This document shows, piece after piece, positions 61,396 through 64,000 of a stretch of 64,000 nt of DNA (position 1 is the first letter of the stretch; the number at the start of each line of letters is the position of its first letter). The stretch spans positions 29,160,025 to 29,224,024 of the forward strand of contig JAFMSR010000012.1 of NCBI GenBank assembly GCA_022818135.1, given 5' to 3'. Made by a program: the position numbers and the translations under genes. The notes under the pieces were generated by a model. It saw only the letters and a list, made by a program, of their open reading frames with translations, was not told where the DNA came from and ran no database searches. This DNA comes from Saxidomus purpurata (taxonomy: Eukaryota > Mollusca > Bivalvia > Venerida > Veneridae).

Positions 61396-62424
61396 CTAGA
61401 GCTATCACTAAATGTGATTAATACCCCCGAAAGACTGCTTTATAAACTGAGGAAGTTCGTAGTAACAGAATACCTTGCAAAAGAAACTAAAATAGAGATA
61501 TTGTTCCTGGCAATAACTCTGTAGTTATTCAAGATAGAGTTATGGTTCTTGTACACTGCACTTCCTCTCATTGTGCTGGACCATTGTATGAAGTTGTATT
61601 GCATTCCAATCAGTAGTTTTCAAGTTATGCTCTGCGACAAGGAAAAGTAACAAAGGGCAATAACTCTGTAAATACTCAAGATAGAGTTATGGTTCTTGTA
61701 CACTGCACTTCCTCTCATTGTGCTAGACCATTGTATGAAGTTGTATTGAATTCCAACTAGTAGTTTTCAAGTTATGCTCCGGACAAGGAAAAGTAACAAA
61801 GGGCAATAACTCTGTAATTAGCCAATATGGAGTTATAGTTCCTGTGCACTGCACTTCCTCTTAATGTGCTTGACCATTGTATGAAGTTGTATTGAATTCC
61901 AACCAGTAGTTTTCAAGTTATGCACCGGACAAGGAAATGTAACAAAGGGCAATAACTCTGTAAATACTCAAGATAGAGTTATGGTTCTTGTACACTGCAC
62001 TTCCTCTCATTGTGCTTGACCATTGTATGAAGTTGTATTGAATTCCAACCTGTAGTTTTCAAGTAATGCTCCGGACAAGGAAAAGTAACGAAGGGCAATA
62101 ACTCTGTAATGAGTGAAGAAAGAGTTATGGTTCCTGTGCACTGCACTTCCTCTCTATGTACTTGACCATTGTATGAAGTTGTATTGAATTCCAACGAGTA
62201 GTTTTCAAGTTATGCTCCGGACAAGGAAACGTAACAAAGGGCAATAACTCTGTAATTACTATAGATAGAGTTATGGTTCTTGTGCACTTCCTCTTATTGT
62301 GCTTGACCATTGTATGAAGTTGTTTTCAAGTTATGCTCCGGACAAGGAAAATGCAACAGACCGCCTGACCGACCAACCACTGGGTGACTCCTATATACCC
62401 CCCAAACTTCGTTTCGGGGGTATA
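61396..62424 (-). repeat. Family 4 Helitron-like element, uninterrupted
   Basis: Reversed: CTAGAGCTATCACTAAATGT tail (CTAG, hairpin ATCAC/GTGAT), CCCCCGAAAG, about six 139-bp units (AAGTTATGCTCCGGACAAGG), GGGTGACTCCTATATACCCC and head CTTCGTTTCGGGGGTATA. Same CTAG end followed by T as at 36493. Confidence 0.88.
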
Positions 62425-62731
62425 ATTATATCTGTATAGCTGCTACACTTATTTTCTGAAGTGCCGTAGTCCAATGACAAGGTCAAGTTTTATAAAAACC
62501 AAATTAACATTGAATGAATCCTGTCAAGAACAGTTTAGCTGTAACATTATTTAGTATCCTAGGTTTTCAACTAGCTTGCCCACACTTTTAAATAGATCAG
62601 CATTACAATTTGTACATAATAAATACTTCCTCATGACAAGTTTCATGAATCTATCAGATACAAACTAAGACTTGAAAAGTGTTAACATGGCCTTTCTATT
62701 ACTTGATGTACTGGCAAAACTTTTCACACCC
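62425..62731. other. Unrecognised block
   Basis: Between the family 4 element and shared flank; a few phrases (CATGACAAGTTTCATGAATC) recall old tandem elements. No gene. Confidence 0.4.
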
Positions 62732-63003
62732 CATGGCCTAATTTTTGCTCATATTAAATACTACCTTCTCATTAAGTTTCCATAAATTCGAAAGATGAAA
62801 GGGTCCATATCGAAAGCTATGAAGGTTTCGCTACATTTTCATTTAAAGCATCTAGTTTACCAGTTACCGGTAGCAATTTTTGAATAAAGGGCATTACTGT
62901 GATCTGAATGGAACTTGTCTTCAGAATTATGACAAGGTTTGGCGATGAGTGTACTAAAGAGTTTTCAAGAAAGATCATAATGGACAGTGCTTAAGGGTCT
63001 GAA

Positions 63004-63764
63004 CAATGTAGCTACATGATGCCAGAGCACCTAAAACAACATATAGAGATAGGACAGTAGTGCTTATTTAGTGGAAATTTGGCAATTTAAGGCCAGTAAC
63101 TCCTGAGAACTTGGACAAGATTGTATGCCTGTTCATGCTCAGCTGAGTTTCATGCTCAGACTTTGGAGCAATACATTATTGTAACATTTTGTAATTTGTT
63201 TATGAAAGTCTTCCAAACAAGATTTATACAAAAAAGTATAAATATCTAAAAGGACTTTTAAACCATACAGTAGTGCTTTTGTTTCTTGTAGTGTATGGTG
63301 TTATAAGTTTTATAAGCACAAGACCAGGTTTGGAAAAGATGGACTGGTGTATTCAAATGACAGACCAGAGAGCCACAACGATCCTTTCACCTACCAGTAG
63401 TTCTGAACCTGATCTATAAAGTGAAATCCATATTCTGACCAATTTTCATGCTATTCGAAGCTGGATATAGATATTTCATTGTCCATCCTCAATTTGGTTC
63501 TCATTGATCTGGGTAAAGAGTTATGGCCCCTGATATAACAAAAACACTAACATTTCAGATTGTGTCACCAAGGACTCATTTTGTTTAACGTAATCCCGAG
63601 AAAGAACAGAGGTATGGCCTTTTATTGGAAGAAATCGGCATTTTCAGCTAGTGTCATGGGTGACTCAATTAGTATTCTACATGGATCATGTGAAGATGCA
63701 ATTTTATTTACAGCCTGAGTTATTTAATTGACAAGCTATAGGGGGTTGATTTAGGGTAGATTGG
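63004..63764. other. Unrecognised block
   Basis: No MRPL3-like exon found on the - strand and no element boundary. Phrases such as CTGACCAATTTTCATGCTAT suggest old repeat material. Confidence 0.4.
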
Positions 63765-64000
63765 ATACAGTACATGCTCAAGTGAGCCAGTATCTTGCAA
63801 TATACAAAAAATTGTGCTGTGTGAGGTTTCTTGGATTTATTTTGCTAATTGCTGTATCTGTTTGAAAATCTACAAATACTAGTACATAGACTCCTTTTTC
63901 TGTTCTTCATACAGAGCTTGTCTTACCCATTGTCAGAATACATACTCCTTTAACTTGATGAAATCAAATCTGGCAACAAACAATAAGCCCAGAAAATTAA
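63765..64000 (-). repeat. MRPL3 3' UTR, third copy (C), cut by window end
   Basis: TACATGCTCAAGTGAGCC, TATCTTGCAATATACAAA and later CTGGCAACAAACAATAAGCC match the 3' UTR text before 36951 and 47581 down to within about 30 bases of where the coding exon would start. AATAAA on the - strand at 63836-63841. A third terminal exon is expected just past 64000. Confidence 0.8.

Larger units (their letters stand above)
55921..63003. repeat. Segmental duplication, copy B (mosaic)
   Basis: Counterpart of copy A: flank 55921-56502, B-box gene 56503-58257, 58505-58580, 60324-61105, 62732-63003. Separated by copy-specific material: H3 hairpin, family 2 element 58667-59767, and 61106-62731 with a family 4 element. 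The MRPL3 terminal exon of this copy is far away at 47581, whereas in copy A it adjoins the flank. Confidence 0.85.

Overview
The window looks like nuclear DNA of a mollusc, most probably a bivalve. It is AT-rich, has large introns, and is packed with interspersed elements that have central tandem repeats and a hairpin at one end, the architecture known from bivalve pearl/Helitron-like elements. It also holds RING-less double B-box genes, a class expanded in bivalves. The organism call is inference; no species can be named from sequence alone.

Left part (1-28001, + strand): the 3' 22 exons of ATP2C1 (SPCA, the Golgi Ca2+/Mn2+ P-type ATPase). All exons join in frame (853 codons plus stop) from just before M1 to the C-terminus, with every hallmark motif present. 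The introns hold tandem repeats, two tRNA-derived SINEs and many Helitron-like elements. Centre (28-36.5 kb): the 3' flank, a TTAA-flanked MITE, a pogo-like element and a large tandem-repeat element.

Right part (36.6-64 kb): the 3' half of MRPL3 (mitochondrial ribosomal protein uL3m) on the - strand, three exons at 53788-47581, convergent with ATP2C1. Around it is a segmental duplication. Copy A (about 36.6-45.8 kb) and copy B (parts of 47.2-63.0 kb) each carry an MRPL3 terminal exon and an intronless B-box/coiled-coil/propeller gene on the + strand (38267-40030 and 56503-58257). A third copy of the MRPL3 3' UTR begins at the window edge. No 5' MRPL3 exons are seen, so the B-box gene at 56.5 kb is either nested in an MRPL3 intron or this MRPL3 copy is truncated. 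ATP2C1(+) facing MRPL3(-) matches the human 3q22.1 neighbourhood as I recall it.

Most unusual signals: (1) three hairpins (about 38.0, 53.3 and 58.4 kb) with unrelated long self-complementary arms but the same loop core, GCAGAGCCTC; (2) five sequence-unrelated repeat families sharing one terminal architecture; (3) a duplicated, intact, in-phase MRPL3 terminal exon with a changed stop; (4) a chain of datable nested insertions, including a hAT element with a perfect 8-bp target duplication.
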